In this document: positions 7,980 to 16,409 of the stretch, piece by piece
Layout: every line of letters begins with the position of its first letter
Position numbering within the stretch: position 1 is the first letter of the stretch
Assembly (NCBI RefSeq): GCF_040610475.1
Contig: NZ_JBEXMJ010000004.1
Coordinates: forward strand, 124,001 to 188,000
DNA: 64,000 nucleotides
Direction: 5' to 3'
Origin: Actinopolymorpha sp. NPDC004070
Lineage (GTDB): Bacteria; Actinomycetota; Actinomycetes; Propionibacteriales; Actinopolymorphaceae
The notes under the pieces: model-generated
The model's input: only the letters and a program-made list of their open reading frames with translations
Told to the model about the DNA's origin: nothing
Database searches by the model: none
Translations under genes and position numbers: made by a program

Positions 7980-9323
7980 TCACCACAGGGTGAGCGACTC
8001 CTTCAGGACGTCGGCGAGTACGTCGTCGCCGACGTCGATCGGGGCGATGGACAGCAGCCGGTGCTGACGGCTCGCCCCGTCCACGAGGTCGGCGACGTCG
8101 GTCTCGGCGTACCCCACCTCGCACAGGCCGTTCGGCATGCCGGTGTCGCGCATCAGCCGGGTGATCGCCGCGGGCAGCCGCTCGCTCGGATCCGCCACCT
8201 GGTCGGTCCCGGGGTCGAGGACGTGTGCCGCCCACAGGTGCCGCTCGGGGTTCGTCCCGTACGTACGCCGGAACGCCGCCGGCGCGGTCAGCACCACCGA
8301 CATGCCGTGCGGGACCATCGGCTCGGCGTCCGGGTAGCCGGCCGGGCGGAAGTCGCGCACCCGGCCGGCGATCGGGTAGGCGCAGGCATGCGGGATGTGC
8401 ACCCCGGCGTTCCCGAACCCGAGCCCGGCGAACAACGCGGCCTGCAGCATGTCGGTGCGGGCGGCGAGGTCGTCCCCGGACCGGTAGGCGGTCCGGAAGG
8501 AGCGGGCGAGCAGCGGCAGGGTCTGCCGGATCCACACGTCGGAGACCGGGTTGGCCCCGCAGTACGCGACGCGTTCCTCCGGGCGGCGCTTCGGATAGGC
8601 GTCGTACGGGCGGGCGGTCCAGGACTCCAGCGCGTGGCAGAGGATGTCGAACCCGGTGGCGGCGGTGACCCCCGGCGGCAGGGTGAGGGTCACCTCCGGG
8701 TCGACGACCGCGAGCGCCGGCCGCAGCCGCGGATGGCTGATGCCGGTCTTCACGTGCAGGTCGAGGACGTCGAGGACGCAGACGGCCGTGCTCTCCGCCC
8801 CGGTGCCGGCGGTCGTGGGCACCGCCACCAGCGGGGCGAGCGGCCCGGCCGGCGCGAGGCCCCGGCCGATCGGCGCGTTGAGGTAGTCGTTCAGGTCGGC
8901 CGGGTGAGAGGTCATCAGGTCGACCGCCTTCGCGGTGTCGATCGCCGAGCCGCCGCCGACGCCGACGAAGCCGTCCCAGCCGCCGTCGCGGGCGAAGTCC
9001 ACCGCGGCCGCGATGCTGGCGTCGGTGGGCTCGACGTGGACGCCGGTGAAGAGCTCGGCCTCCAGGCCGGCGGCGCGCAGGGAGCCGACCACCCTCTCGG
9101 GTACGCCGGTGGCGGCAACGCCGGGGTCGGTGAGCACCAGCACGCGGGACGCGCCGAGCTGGGCGACGTCGTACCCGATCTCGGCCACCGCGCCGACACC
9201 GAACTTCAGCGCCGGACCGCCCCAGGTGAAGACCGTCTCCATCCCCGTCGGTGTGCCGGCCGGTGTGCCGGTCTGCTGGTCGGGCCGGGTGTCGATCGGT
9301 GTCCCCGCCTCGGTGTCCCGCAT
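7980..9323 (-). CDS. Iron-containing alcohol dehydrogenase, hydroxyacid-oxoacid transhydrogenase type
   Basis: The 447-residue protein matches the ADHFE1 branch of group III alcohol dehydrogenases: VGGGSAIDTAKAVDL (nucleotide binding), PTTAGTGAESTAVCV, HALESWTARPYDAYPK, AYCGANPVSDVW, GFGNAGVHIPHACAYPI and VPHGMSVVLTAPAAF. The metal ligands of the family (Asp and three His) fall in these blocks. ADHFE1 enzymes transfer hydride between 4-hydroxybutyrate and 2-oxoglutarate. I chose the ATG at 9323 because an AGGGAG site lies just upstream; an in-frame start at 9389 would add 22 residues, and METVFTW further in would also fit. It stands alone, divergent from a HAD phosphatase gene with about 125 bp between. 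Confidence 0.88.
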   Translation of the reverse strand: MRDTEAGTPIDTRPDQQTGTPAGTPTGMETVFTWGGPALKFGVGAVAEIGYDVAQLGASRVLVLTDPGVAATGVPERVVGSLRAAGLEAELFTGVHVEPTDASIAAAVDFARDGGWDGFVGVGGGSAIDTAKAVDLMTSHPADLNDYLNAPIGRGLAPAGPLAPLVAVPTTAGTGAESTAVCVLDVLDLHVKTGISHPRLRPALAVVDPEVTLTLPPGVTAATGFDILCHALESWTARPYDAYPKRRPEERVAYCGANPVSDVWIRQTLPLLARSFRTAYRSGDDLAARTDMLQAALFAGLGFGNAGVHIPHACAYPIAGRVRDFRPAGYPDAEPMVPHGMSVVLTAPAAFRRTYGTNPERHLWAAHVLDPGTDQVADPSERLPAAITRLMRDTGMPNGLCEVGYAETDVADLVDGASRQHRLLSIAPIDVGDDVLADVLKESLTLW

Positions 9324-9448
9324 CGTGGCCGCTCCCTCGCTCGCCGCACATCCCGTTCCGGCGACAGTGCCGCACCCGCACGTGCGCACGCAACCGGCGA
9401 ACGCCCGGCCGAACGCCCGGCCGAACGGGCGAGATACGGTCGGTCGAC

Positions 9449-10141
9449 GTGACCCATCCCCGCACCGACCACGAACCCGCGAGCGCCCCGATCCTGCGCG
9501 CCGACGCCCTCCTCCTCGACCTGGACGGCACCCTGATCGACTCCACCGAGGCCCTTCGCCGCTCGTGGACGACCTGGGCGATCGAGCAGGAGCTGAGCCA
9601 GCAGGACTTCGCCCGGGTTCTCGGCCACGGCCTCACCTCGTCCGCGATCGTCGCCGCGCTGGTGCCGCCGGAGCGGATCGCGGCCGCGCAGGCCCGGATC
9701 GACGAGCTCGAGGTGGAGGACGTGGCCGGGATCGTGGCGCTGCCGGGCGCGCAGGCGTTCGTGGCCTCGCTGCCGACCGGGCGGTGGACCATCGTAACCT
9801 CCGGTAACCGCGCCGTGGCCGGGGCCCGCCTGCGGGTCGCCGGTATCCCGGTGCCGGACACCCTGGTCAGCGCCGACGACGTACGCCACGGCAAGCCCGA
9901 CCCGGAGCCCTACCTGCTCGGCGCGAAGCGCCTCGGCATCGCCCCCGAACGCTGCGTGGTCGTGGAGGACGCGCCCGCGGGCCTGACCGCCGCGCGCGCC
10001 GCCGGGATGGCCACGGTCGCGGTGACCACCCACTACGAGTGGGCCGAACTGGATGCCGACCTGGTTGTCGAGGACCTACAGAACGTCCGGGTCGAGGTTG
10101 ACGGCCATGCCCTCACCATCTCGGTGGCCGACGGGGCATGA
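9449..10141 (+). CDS. HAD-family phosphatase (sugar-phosphate type)
   Basis: The 230-residue protein has all HAD motifs: I LLLDLDGTLIDS (nucleophile Asp), II IVTSGN, III the Lys in DVRHGKPDPEPYLLGAKRLG, and IV VVEDAPAGLTAARAAGM. The cap position and the HGKPDP sequence are those of the YfbT/GPP/2-deoxyglucose-6-phosphatase group, which remove phosphate from small sugar or polyol phosphates; the substrate cannot be read from sequence. The GTG start is inferred because the HAD fold begins about 18 residues later; the longer open frame upstream has shadow-like composition. The ABC importer operon starts 59 bp downstream, but a link is not evident. Confidence 0.88.
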   Translation: MTHPRTDHEPASAPILRADALLLDLDGTLIDSTEALRRSWTTWAIEQELSQQDFARVLGHGLTSSAIVAALVPPERIAAAQARIDELEVEDVAGIVALPGAQAFVASLPTGRWTIVTSGNRAVAGARLRVAGIPVPDTLVSADDVRHGKPDPEPYLLGAKRLGIAPERCVVVEDAPAGLTAARAAGMATVAVTTHYEWAELDADLVVEDLQNVRVEVDGHALTISVADGA

Positions 10142-10188
10142 TCGGGGTGACCGCCCGCGTGACCCCACGGCATGCAGGGCACATCCAC

Positions 10189-10194
10189 AGGAGG
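10189..10194 (+). promoter_or_regulatory. Perfect ribosome binding site of the solute-binding lipoprotein gene
   Basis: AGGAGG with a 6-base spacer before ATG at 10201. It is one of the few perfect sites in the window and fixes the start of the lipoprotein. High expression of the binding protein relative to the permeases is expected. Confidence 0.8.
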
Positions 10195-10200
10195 TAGGCG

Positions 10201-11721
10201 ATGGGGAGGATCCCCCGGCGCTCGATGATCATCGGCGCCCTCGTCGCGTTGACGCTCACGGCGGCATGCTCGGCCGGCAGCCGCACGACCGGCGACAGCG
10301 ACCACAAGGCCAAAGGTGACACGCTCTCGGTCGGCTTCATCGCCGAGCCGGTGAGCCTGGACTTCACCCGCAACGACGGCGCGGCCATCCCCCAGGCACT
10401 GCTGGTCAACGTCTACGAGGGCCTGGTCAAGCTGGACGCCCGCGGAAAGATCGTTCCCCTGCTGGCCAGTGGCTGGAAGGTCAGCCCGGACCGGCGTACG
10501 TACACGTTCACCCTGCGCAAGGGTGTGACCTTCAGCGACGGCAGGCCGTTCACCGCGCAGGACGCGGCGTTCAGCATCAACCGTGTCAAGACCGGCTGGA
10601 CGACCTCGCTCAAGGCGGGCATGGATGTCGTCCAGGACGCACGGGCCGCCTCCCCCACCTCGCTGGTGGTGACGCTGAAGCGCCCGAGCAACCAGTGGTT
10701 GTTCGCGATGACCACCCGGATCGGCGCGATGTTCTCGCGGACGGGTGTGTCGAAGCTCGCCACCGAGCCGGTGGGCACCGGGCCGTACGTGCTGGACCAC
10801 TGGGACCGCGGCGACGCGATGGTGCTGAAGGCCCGCAAGGACTACTGGGGCGCCAAGCCCGCGATGCGCCAGGTGACGCTGAAGTACTTCAAGGACCCCA
10901 CCGCGATGAACAACGCCATGCGCACCGGCGGCATCGACGTGGTGAGCACGGTGCAGGCGCCCGAAAACCTGGCGGAGTTCAAGGATCGCTCGAAGTACCA
11001 CGTCGTCGAGGGAACCAGCAACGCCGAGGTGGTGCTGTCGTACAACAACGCCAAGCCGCCGTTGACGGACCGCCGGGTCCGGCAGGCGCTGTCGTACGCG
11101 ATCGACCGTAAAGCCGTCCTTGACACCGCCTGGGCCGGGCACGGCACGCTGATCGGGTCGATGGTGCCGCCCACCGACCCGTGGTACGAGAACCTCTCCG
11201 GCACCTATCCGTACGAACCGGCGAAGGCGCGGCGGCTGCTCGCGCAGGCCGGCCACCCGAAGCTGACCCTGCGGCTGCGGATCCCCAACCTGCCCTACGC
11301 CGTGGCCGGCGCGCAGGTGGTGAAGAGCCAGCTCGCCGACGTCGGGGTGACCGCGAGGATCGACGTGCTGGAGTTTCCGGCCCGGTGGCTGGACGTGGTG
11401 TTCACCAAGGCCGACTACGACATGTCGATCATCGCCCACGTCGAGCCGCGCGACATCACCTCGTGGGGAAACCCCGACTACTACTGGCGGTACGACAACC
11501 CGCGGGTGCGCACGCTGCTCGACCAGGCCGACGCCGGCACCCCGGCCGTCCAGGTCGCGAAGATGAAGCAGGTCGCCCGCACCATCACCGACGACGCGGC
11601 CGCGGACTGGCTGTTCCTCCTGCCCAACCTGATGATCGCCGACCCGGCCGTGCGCGGGCTGCCGACCAACGTCGTGTCGGAGGCGTTCGACCTCACCGCC
11701 TGTTCCTGGGCGCGGTCCTGA
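10201..11721 (+). CDS. ABC importer solute-binding lipoprotein, family 5 (peptide/nickel type)
   Basis: The 506-residue protein starts with a lipoprotein signal: basic MGRIPRRSM, hydrophobic IIGALVALTLTAA, then Cys23 (lipobox LTAAC). The mature part has the family 5 signatures ALLVNVYEGLVKLDARGKIVPLLASGW, RTYTFTLRKGVTFSDGRPFTAQDAAFS and VGTGPYVLDHWDRGD. Family 5 proteins bind di- or oligopeptides, nickel complexes or related ligands; the ligand here is unknown. The two permeases and a fused ATPase follow directly, giving a complete importer. The permease gene begins 4 bases after this stop. Confidence 0.93.
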   Translation: MGRIPRRSMIIGALVALTLTAACSAGSRTTGDSDHKAKGDTLSVGFIAEPVSLDFTRNDGAAIPQALLVNVYEGLVKLDARGKIVPLLASGWKVSPDRRTYTFTLRKGVTFSDGRPFTAQDAAFSINRVKTGWTTSLKAGMDVVQDARAASPTSLVVTLKRPSNQWLFAMTTRIGAMFSRTGVSKLATEPVGTGPYVLDHWDRGDAMVLKARKDYWGAKPAMRQVTLKYFKDPTAMNNAMRTGGIDVVSTVQAPENLAEFKDRSKYHVVEGTSNAEVVLSYNNAKPPLTDRRVRQALSYAIDRKAVLDTAWAGHGTLIGSMVPPTDPWYENLSGTYPYEPAKARRLLAQAGHPKLTLRLRIPNLPYAVAGAQVVKSQLADVGVTARIDVLEFPARWLDVVFTKADYDMSIIAHVEPRDITSWGNPDYYWRYDNPRVRTLLDQADAGTPAVQVAKMKQVARTITDDAAADWLFLLPNLMIADPAVRGLPTNVVSEAFDLTACSWARS

Positions 11722-11725
11722 CGTC

Positions 11726-12673
11726 GTGGTGTTCCGCCTGCTGACCCGGACCGGCGTGTTCGCCGGCAGCGTCGTGGCCGCCAGCGTGGTGGTGTTCGCG
11801 TTCATGGCGGTGCTGCCCGGCGACCCCGCACGGGTGGCGCTCGGCGTCAACGCCACCCCGCGGGCGGTCGCCGCGCTGCGGCGGGACTTCGGCACCGACC
11901 GGCCGCTGGTCGCGCAGTACGCCGACTGGGCGCGCGGGTTGTTCGTCGGCGACTTCGGGGTCTCCTACGTCACCAGGACGCCGATCGGGCCGCAGGTGCT
12001 CGACCGGTTGCTGGTGACGCTGTGGCTGGTCGGCGCCGCCATGGTGGTCGCGGTGCTGGTCGCCGTACCCGTCGGGACGGTGATGGCCGTCCACCACCGG
12101 CGGCTGCGGGGGCTGGCGCTTTCGGCGCTGAGCCAGCTCGGCATCGCGGTACCCGCGTTCCTGACCGGGGTGCTGGCGGTCGCGATCTTCTCCGTACGCC
12201 TGGGCTGGCTGCCGGCGGGTGGCTGGACACCACCGGCGGAGGATCCGGGTCTGTTTCTCCGGCAACTCGTCCTGCCGGCCGGAGCGCTCGGCCTGGCGCA
12301 GGCGGCGATCCTCGCCCGCTACGTACGCACCGCCGTGCTCGACGTGCTGCGCGAGGACTACCTGCGCACGGCCCGGGCGAAGGGGCTCACCCTCGGCCGG
12401 GCGCTGGTACGCCACGGGCTGCGCAACGCCGCCATCCCGGTCAGCACAGTCCTCGGCCTGCAGCTGGCCACGCTGCTGGTCGGCGCGATCGTGGTGGAAC
12501 GCGTGTTCGTCATACCTGGCCTCGGCAGCCTGCTGCTGGACGGCGTGGCCAACCGCGACCTGCTGCTGGTGCAGGGAGTGGTGATGGTGCTGGTGGTCGC
12601 GGTGCTGGTGGTCAACTACGTCGTCGATGTGTTGTACGCGGTGCTGGATCCGCGGCTGCGGAGGGCGACATGA
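11726..12673 (+). CDS. ABC importer permease, DppB type
   Basis: The 315-residue inner-membrane protein has six predicted helices in the DppB/OppB pattern. Family marks are VFAFMAVLPGDPARVALG, the segment LGTDRPLV-like DFGTDRPLVAQYADW, the permease coupling region DVLREDYLRTARAKGLTLGRALVRHGLRNA (the EAA loop that contacts the ATPase) and VVERVFVIPGLGSLLLDG near the end. The start is a GTG 4 bases after the lipoprotein stop, at a GTGGTG pair; either GTG could serve. The stop overlaps the start of the second permease gene (ATGA). Confidence 0.92.
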   Translation: MVFRLLTRTGVFAGSVVAASVVVFAFMAVLPGDPARVALGVNATPRAVAALRRDFGTDRPLVAQYADWARGLFVGDFGVSYVTRTPIGPQVLDRLLVTLWLVGAAMVVAVLVAVPVGTVMAVHHRRLRGLALSALSQLGIAVPAFLTGVLAVAIFSVRLGWLPAGGWTPPAEDPGLFLRQLVLPAGALGLAQAAILARYVRTAVLDVLREDYLRTARAKGLTLGRALVRHGLRNAAIPVSTVLGLQLATLLVGAIVVERVFVIPGLGSLLLDGVANRDLLLVQGVVMVLVVAVLVVNYVVDVLYAVLDPRLRRAT

Positions 12674-13575
12674 CCGAGACGACCGGGCCCACCGGGACCA
12701 CCGGGACCACCGGGACCACCGGGACCACCGGCCACCCCGACCGCGCTGTCAACCGGCGCGGACGCGGTGTCAACCCGTCCTTGCTCGCGGGTGGCGTCCT
12801 CGTCGCGCTGGTCGTCGCCCTGGCTCTGCTCTCGTTCCTGTGGACCCCGCACGACCCGAGCCGGGTGGACGCCGCGCACCGACTGCTCGGACCGGACGGC
12901 ACGTACTGGCTGGGGACCGACAAGTTCGGCCGGGACATCGCCAGCAGGCTGATGGTGGGGGCGCGGACGACGTTGTTCGTCGGCGTGGTCGCCGTCGGAG
13001 TGGCCGCCCTGCTGGGTACTCCCCTCGGCATCTGGGCGGGGATGTCCGGCGGCCTGGTCGGCGGGCTGCTCGCCCGCGTGACCGACCTGGCGATGGCGTT
13101 TCCCGCGCTGCTGCTGGCGATCATGTTCGGTGCGGTGTTCGGGGCCAGCACGCTGACCGCGATGGTGGCGATCGGCCTGGCGACCGTACCCGCCTACATC
13201 CGGATCGTGCGGGCCGGGACGCTGTCGGTGCTGGCGCGCGAGTACGTCCTCGCGGCCCGGGCAGCCGGTCGCCGCGGGCCGGGCATCGCGGTGCGGCACG
13301 TCCTCCCCAACGTCGCCGGGCTGGTCATCGTGCAGGGCTCGGTGTCGTTCGCGATCGCCGTGCTCGCCGAGGCCGGGCTGTCCTTCCTGGGCTTCGGCAC
13401 CGCACCACCCACACCGTCGTGGGGCCGGATGCTGCAGGAGTCGCAGGAGTTGCTGTTCGTGCATCCCCTGCTGGCGTTGTGGCCCGGCCTCGCCATCATG
13501 CTCGGCGTACTCGGCTTCAACCTCGCCGGCGACGGCCTCCGCGACCGCTACGACCCGAGGTCGGCTGCCCGATGA
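12670..13575 (+). CDS. ABC importer permease, DppC type
   Basis: The 301-residue protein has the DppC/OppC layout: first helix about LLAGGVLVALVVALALLSFL, then HRLLGPDGTYWLGTDKFGRDIASRLMVGARTTLFVG (the family's HxxGTDxxGRD block), the EAA loop VLAREYVLAARAAGRRGPGIAVRHVLPN, and LSFLGFGTAPPTPSWGRML. Its N-terminal 20 residues consist of a Thr/Gly repeat (TGT units) coded by a perfect 9-bp tandem repeat. The gene overlaps both neighbours by 4 bases (ATGA), so the four importer genes form one translationally coupled operon. Confidence 0.93.
   Translation: MTETTGPTGTTGTTGTTGTTGHPDRAVNRRGRGVNPSLLAGGVLVALVVALALLSFLWTPHDPSRVDAAHRLLGPDGTYWLGTDKFGRDIASRLMVGARTTLFVGVVAVGVAALLGTPLGIWAGMSGGLVGGLLARVTDLAMAFPALLLAIMFGAVFGASTLTAMVAIGLATVPAYIRIVRAGTLSVLAREYVLAARAAGRRGPGIAVRHVLPNVAGLVIVQGSVSFAIAVLAEAGLSFLGFGTAPPTPSWGRMLQESQELLFVHPLLALWPGLAIMLGVLGFNLAGDGLRDRYDPRSAAR
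12691..12726 (+). repeat. 9-bp tandem repeat, 4 perfect copies
   Basis: Unit ACCGGGACC, in frame, encoding Thr-Gly-Thr at the N-terminus of the DppC-type permease. It is a low-complexity slippage product with no known function. Confidence 0.95.
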
Positions 13576-15290
13576 CCACTGACAAGGCGGCATTGACACC
13601 GGCGTTGACGGTGACCGGTCTGCGGATCGGGGCCGCCGGCCGTTCCCTCGTCGGCGACGTCAGCTTCACCATCGCACCGGGCGAACGCGTCGGCCTGGTG
13701 GGCGAGTCCGGGTCGGGGAAGTCGCTGACAACCCTGGCCGTCATGGGGCTGCTGCCCGAAGGGCTCACCGCGCAAGGCCAGGTTGCGCTGGCCGGCACGC
13801 ACGGAAACCTGCTGGACCGCGACGACCGCGCGATGTCGCGGCTGCGCGGCCGGGAACTCGGCATGGTGTTCCAGGAACCCATGTCGGCGCTCAACCCGGT
13901 GCGGCGCGTCGGCGACCAGGTGGCCGAGGTGCTCCGCATCCACCGGCCCGAGCTCGGCCGGGCAGGGGCGGCGGCCCGGGCGGTGGAACTCCTCGCGGCC
14001 GTACGCCTGCCCGACCCCGCCGACGCCGCCCGGGCGTACCCGCACCAGCTGTCCGGCGGCCAGCGCCAGCGGGTGGTGCTGGCGATCGCGCTCGCCAACG
14101 ACCCCGCCGTGCTGTTGTGCGACGAACCCACCAGCGCCCTGGACGTCACCGTGCAGGCACAGGTGCTCGACCTGATCGTGGCCGGCACCGCGACCCGCGG
14201 GACCGGGTTGCTGTTCGTCACCCACGACCTGGCCGTGGTGGCGACCGTGTGCAGCCGGGTGCTGGTGATGCGGGACGGCGAGCTCGTGGAGACCGGACCG
14301 GTCGCGGAGGTGTTCGACCGGCCGCGCCACCCGTACACGCGTGCCCTGCTCGACGCCGCCGACCTCACCGGGCCGGCGACCCCACCGCGTCCCCGGGCAG
14401 GGGTGCCGGAGCCGGGCCCGGGTGCGCCGGCGCCACCTCCCGTGGTGTCGGTGGCCGGCCTGTCCCGTACCTACCAGCGGGCTCGTACGTCACTGCGTAC
14501 ACCACCGTCGGTGCCCGCGCTGCGGGACGTGAGCTTCGACATCGCCGCCGGGCAGCGCTTCGGCATCGTCGGGGAGTCCGGCTCGGGCAAGTCGACGCTG
14601 GTACGCCTGCTGGCCGGGCTGGACCAGCCGTGCGCCGGCACCGTCCGGTTCGCGGGGCAGCGGGTGGACGGCGTACCCGAACGCCGGCTGCGGTTCCTGC
14701 GCGAGGACCTGCAACTGGTCTTCCAGGACCCGACCGGATCCCTCGACCCCCGGATGCCGGTCGGGGAGATCGTCGCCGAACCGCTGGTCGCGTTGCGCGG
14801 CCGGGCCTGGCGTACGCACCTGCCCCGCGTCCGCGATCTGCTCGCCGCCGTCGGCCTGCCCGCCGACGCCGCGGACCGCTACCCGCACCAGTTCTCCGGC
14901 GGGCAGCGGCAGCGGATCTCCCTCGCGCGCGCGCTGGCGCCCGCCCCGAAGGTGCTGGTGGCCGACGAACCGGTCAGCGCCCTGGACGCCTCGGTCCGGG
15001 GCCAGGTGCTGGACCTGCTCGCGTCGCTGGCGGACTCCTTCGGGCTGACGCTGGTGTTCGTGTCGCACGACCTTTCGGTGGTACGCCGGATCTGCGACAC
15101 CGTGGCCGTCCTGCACGCGGGCGAGCTGGTCGAACTGGGCCCGGCCGAGCAGGTGCTCACCCGGCCCGAACACCCTTACACCCAACGGTTGCTGGCCGCG
15201 GTGCCCAGCATGTCGCGGGCGCTGGCCGGTGCCACAACGGGCGAGCTCGTCAACGATCAGCCCCAGCCGAGGACCGAACGGTCGGCGTGA
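13572..15290 (+). CDS. Fused double ATPase of the peptide/nickel-type ABC importer (DppD-DppF)
   Basis: The 572-residue protein contains two complete ABC ATPase units. Unit 1 has Walker A GESGSGKS at residues 44-51, signature LSGGQRQRV near 160 and Walker B VLLCDEPTSALD. Unit 2 has Walker A GESGSGKST near 333, signature FSGGQRQRIS near 440 and Walker B VLVADEPVSALD. Each ends in the oligopeptide-family tail, with HPYTRALL and HPYTQRLL. A Pro-rich linker (about 276-295) joins them. Such fusions are known (GsiA-like). The protein powers the two permeases encoded upstream. Palindromic elements follow the stop. Confidence 0.93.
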   Translation: MTTDKAALTPALTVTGLRIGAAGRSLVGDVSFTIAPGERVGLVGESGSGKSLTTLAVMGLLPEGLTAQGQVALAGTHGNLLDRDDRAMSRLRGRELGMVFQEPMSALNPVRRVGDQVAEVLRIHRPELGRAGAAARAVELLAAVRLPDPADAARAYPHQLSGGQRQRVVLAIALANDPAVLLCDEPTSALDVTVQAQVLDLIVAGTATRGTGLLFVTHDLAVVATVCSRVLVMRDGELVETGPVAEVFDRPRHPYTRALLDAADLTGPATPPRPRAGVPEPGPGAPAPPPVVSVAGLSRTYQRARTSLRTPPSVPALRDVSFDIAAGQRFGIVGESGSGKSTLVRLLAGLDQPCAGTVRFAGQRVDGVPERRLRFLREDLQLVFQDPTGSLDPRMPVGEIVAEPLVALRGRAWRTHLPRVRDLLAAVGLPADAADRYPHQFSGGQRQRISLARALAPAPKVLVADEPVSALDASVRGQVLDLLASLADSFGLTLVFVSHDLSVVRRICDTVAVLHAGELVELGPAEQVLTRPEHPYTQRLLAAVPSMSRALAGATTGELVNDQPQPRTERSA

Positions 15291-15301
15291 GCAGGACCGC
15301 G

Positions 15302-15321
15302 GATTCTTCCGCGGAAGCATC
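15302..15321. repeat. Palindromic element A, copy 1 (likely terminator)
   Basis: GATTCTTCCGCGGAAGCATC, a 20-bp inverted repeat with one mismatch, flanked by CCGCG and GCGG. It lies 12 bp after the stop of the fused ATPase gene. The same element recurs at 15361 and 17303, always between convergent genes, which argues for transcription termination or a dispersed repeat. Confidence 0.75.
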
Positions 15322-15360
15322 GCGGACCGTCGGCCGCCCCGGTTCGCCCGGCCTCGCGCG

Positions 15361-15380
15361 GATTCTTCCGCGGGAGAATC
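15361..15380. repeat. Palindromic element A, copy 2 (likely terminator)
   Basis: GATTCTTCCGCGGGAGAATC, with one G-T wobble position in the stem, flanked by CGCG and GCG. It is 4 bp from the stop of the minus-strand kinase gene, so copies 1 and 2 each sit next to one of the two converging stops. Confidence 0.75.
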
Positions 15381-15383
15381 GCG

Positions 15384-16322
15384 TCAGCCGGCGGATCGAT
15401 CGCCCGGCCGGCCGGACGTGGCGGCGGCAGCTTCGGCCCCGGCCTGGTCGGCCCACCCGCTGGTCCAGCGGCGCAGCGGCTCGAGCGCGTCCGGGTCGCC
15501 GGCGTACCTGCCGGCCAGATCGGCCAGCATCATCTGCCCCGCCCAGCGCAGGCAGTCGGCCGGGATCGACGCGGCCTCCGGGCCGTAACCCGCGGCCCAT
15601 CCGGCGGCGATCTCGGCCAGCAGGTCCCGCTCGGCCGGCGACAGCGCGCCCAGGGCCGGGTCGACGGTGAACAACGCGTAGGTCCGGGCGACGTCCAGCA
15701 ACGGGTGGCCCCGGCGGGCGTTGACCCAGTCCACGATGCCGCTCACCTCGTCCCCGTCGACCAGGACGTTCAGCGGATGCCAGTCCAGATGGAGCAGCGC
15801 GCCGCTTCGTCCCGCGCCGTCCAGGCCCGCCGGCGCCGCGGCCCCGTCGTCGACCGCGTCCGCCACCTCCGCCGGTGCGGGTACACGGTGCAACGCGCGC
15901 TGTGCGGCGCCCATCAACTCACCCAGGCGGTACGCCGACCTGTGCCCGGACCGCAGCGCGTCCGCGACGGTCAGCCCGGGAAGCCAGCTGATCACGGCGA
16001 CCTCGAACCGGGGCGTGCGGGCCTGGCGCACCACCCGCGGCACCGGAAGCCCGGCCGACCCCGCAGCCCGCATCGCCGCGAGCTGGGCGGCGAACCGGCC
16101 CGAGACGCCGGGCCTGGGCACGACGCAGCGCAGCGCGTACGGCGTACCGTCGTGCCACACCTTCCACGTCTCACCGGTCGCACCGCCGGCCGGCTCGACC
16201 GTTGCGCCGGCGGGCAGGTCGAGGGCGGCCAGCACCTCGGTCACCATGGACTCCGTGGGCTCAGTGGACTCCTTGGGCTCAGTGGACTCCTTGGGCTCAG
16301 TGGCCTGCGTGGACTGGGTCAT
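15384..16322 (-). CDS. APH-fold phosphotransferase (aminoglycoside/choline kinase-like)
   Basis: The 312-residue protein has the kinase motifs HLDWHPLNVLV (catalytic Asp and Asn) and GIVDWVNARRGHPLLDVAR (metal Asp and the following family block), plus an N-lobe with a Gly-rich GGATGETWKVW and ALRCVVPRPG. It would phosphorylate a small hydroxyl compound; nothing identifies an antibiotic substrate, and resistance should not be assumed. The first 25 residues are a Glu/Ser/Thr repeat (STEPKE) coded by an 18-bp tandem repeat; the conserved part begins at MVTEVLAALDLP, so the true start may be the ATG at 16247. It converges on the importer operon. Confidence 0.85.
   Translation of the reverse strand: MTQSTQATEPKESTEPKESTEPTESMVTEVLAALDLPAGATVEPAGGATGETWKVWHDGTPYALRCVVPRPGVSGRFAAQLAAMRAAGSAGLPVPRVVRQARTPRFEVAVISWLPGLTVADALRSGHRSAYRLGELMGAAQRALHRVPAPAEVADAVDDGAAAPAGLDGAGRSGALLHLDWHPLNVLVDGDEVSGIVDWVNARRGHPLLDVARTYALFTVDPALGALSPAERDLLAEIAAGWAAGYGPEAASIPADCLRWAGQMMLADLAGRYAGDPDALEPLRRWTSGWADQAGAEAAAATSGRPGDRSAG
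16261..16296 (-). repeat. 18-bp tandem repeat, 2 perfect copies plus degenerate flanks
   Basis: Unit TCAGTGGACTCCTTGGGC on the plus strand, with diverged partial copies on both sides (16243-16314). It codes for the STEPKE repeats at the N-terminus of the APH-fold protein. Confidence 0.9.
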
Positions 16323-16409
16323 GGCGGGAGGCTACCGCCGCGCCGGCCGGGACGGATCCCCTGAACCACGCCAGGTTTGCACCGGAGCCGTCCGAGCAAG
16401 GGAGCTGCC

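Noticed and set aside
15384..16322. An aminoglycoside resistance gene
   Set aside because: Only the general APH fold is visible; many such kinases act on metabolites, and there is no resistance context.
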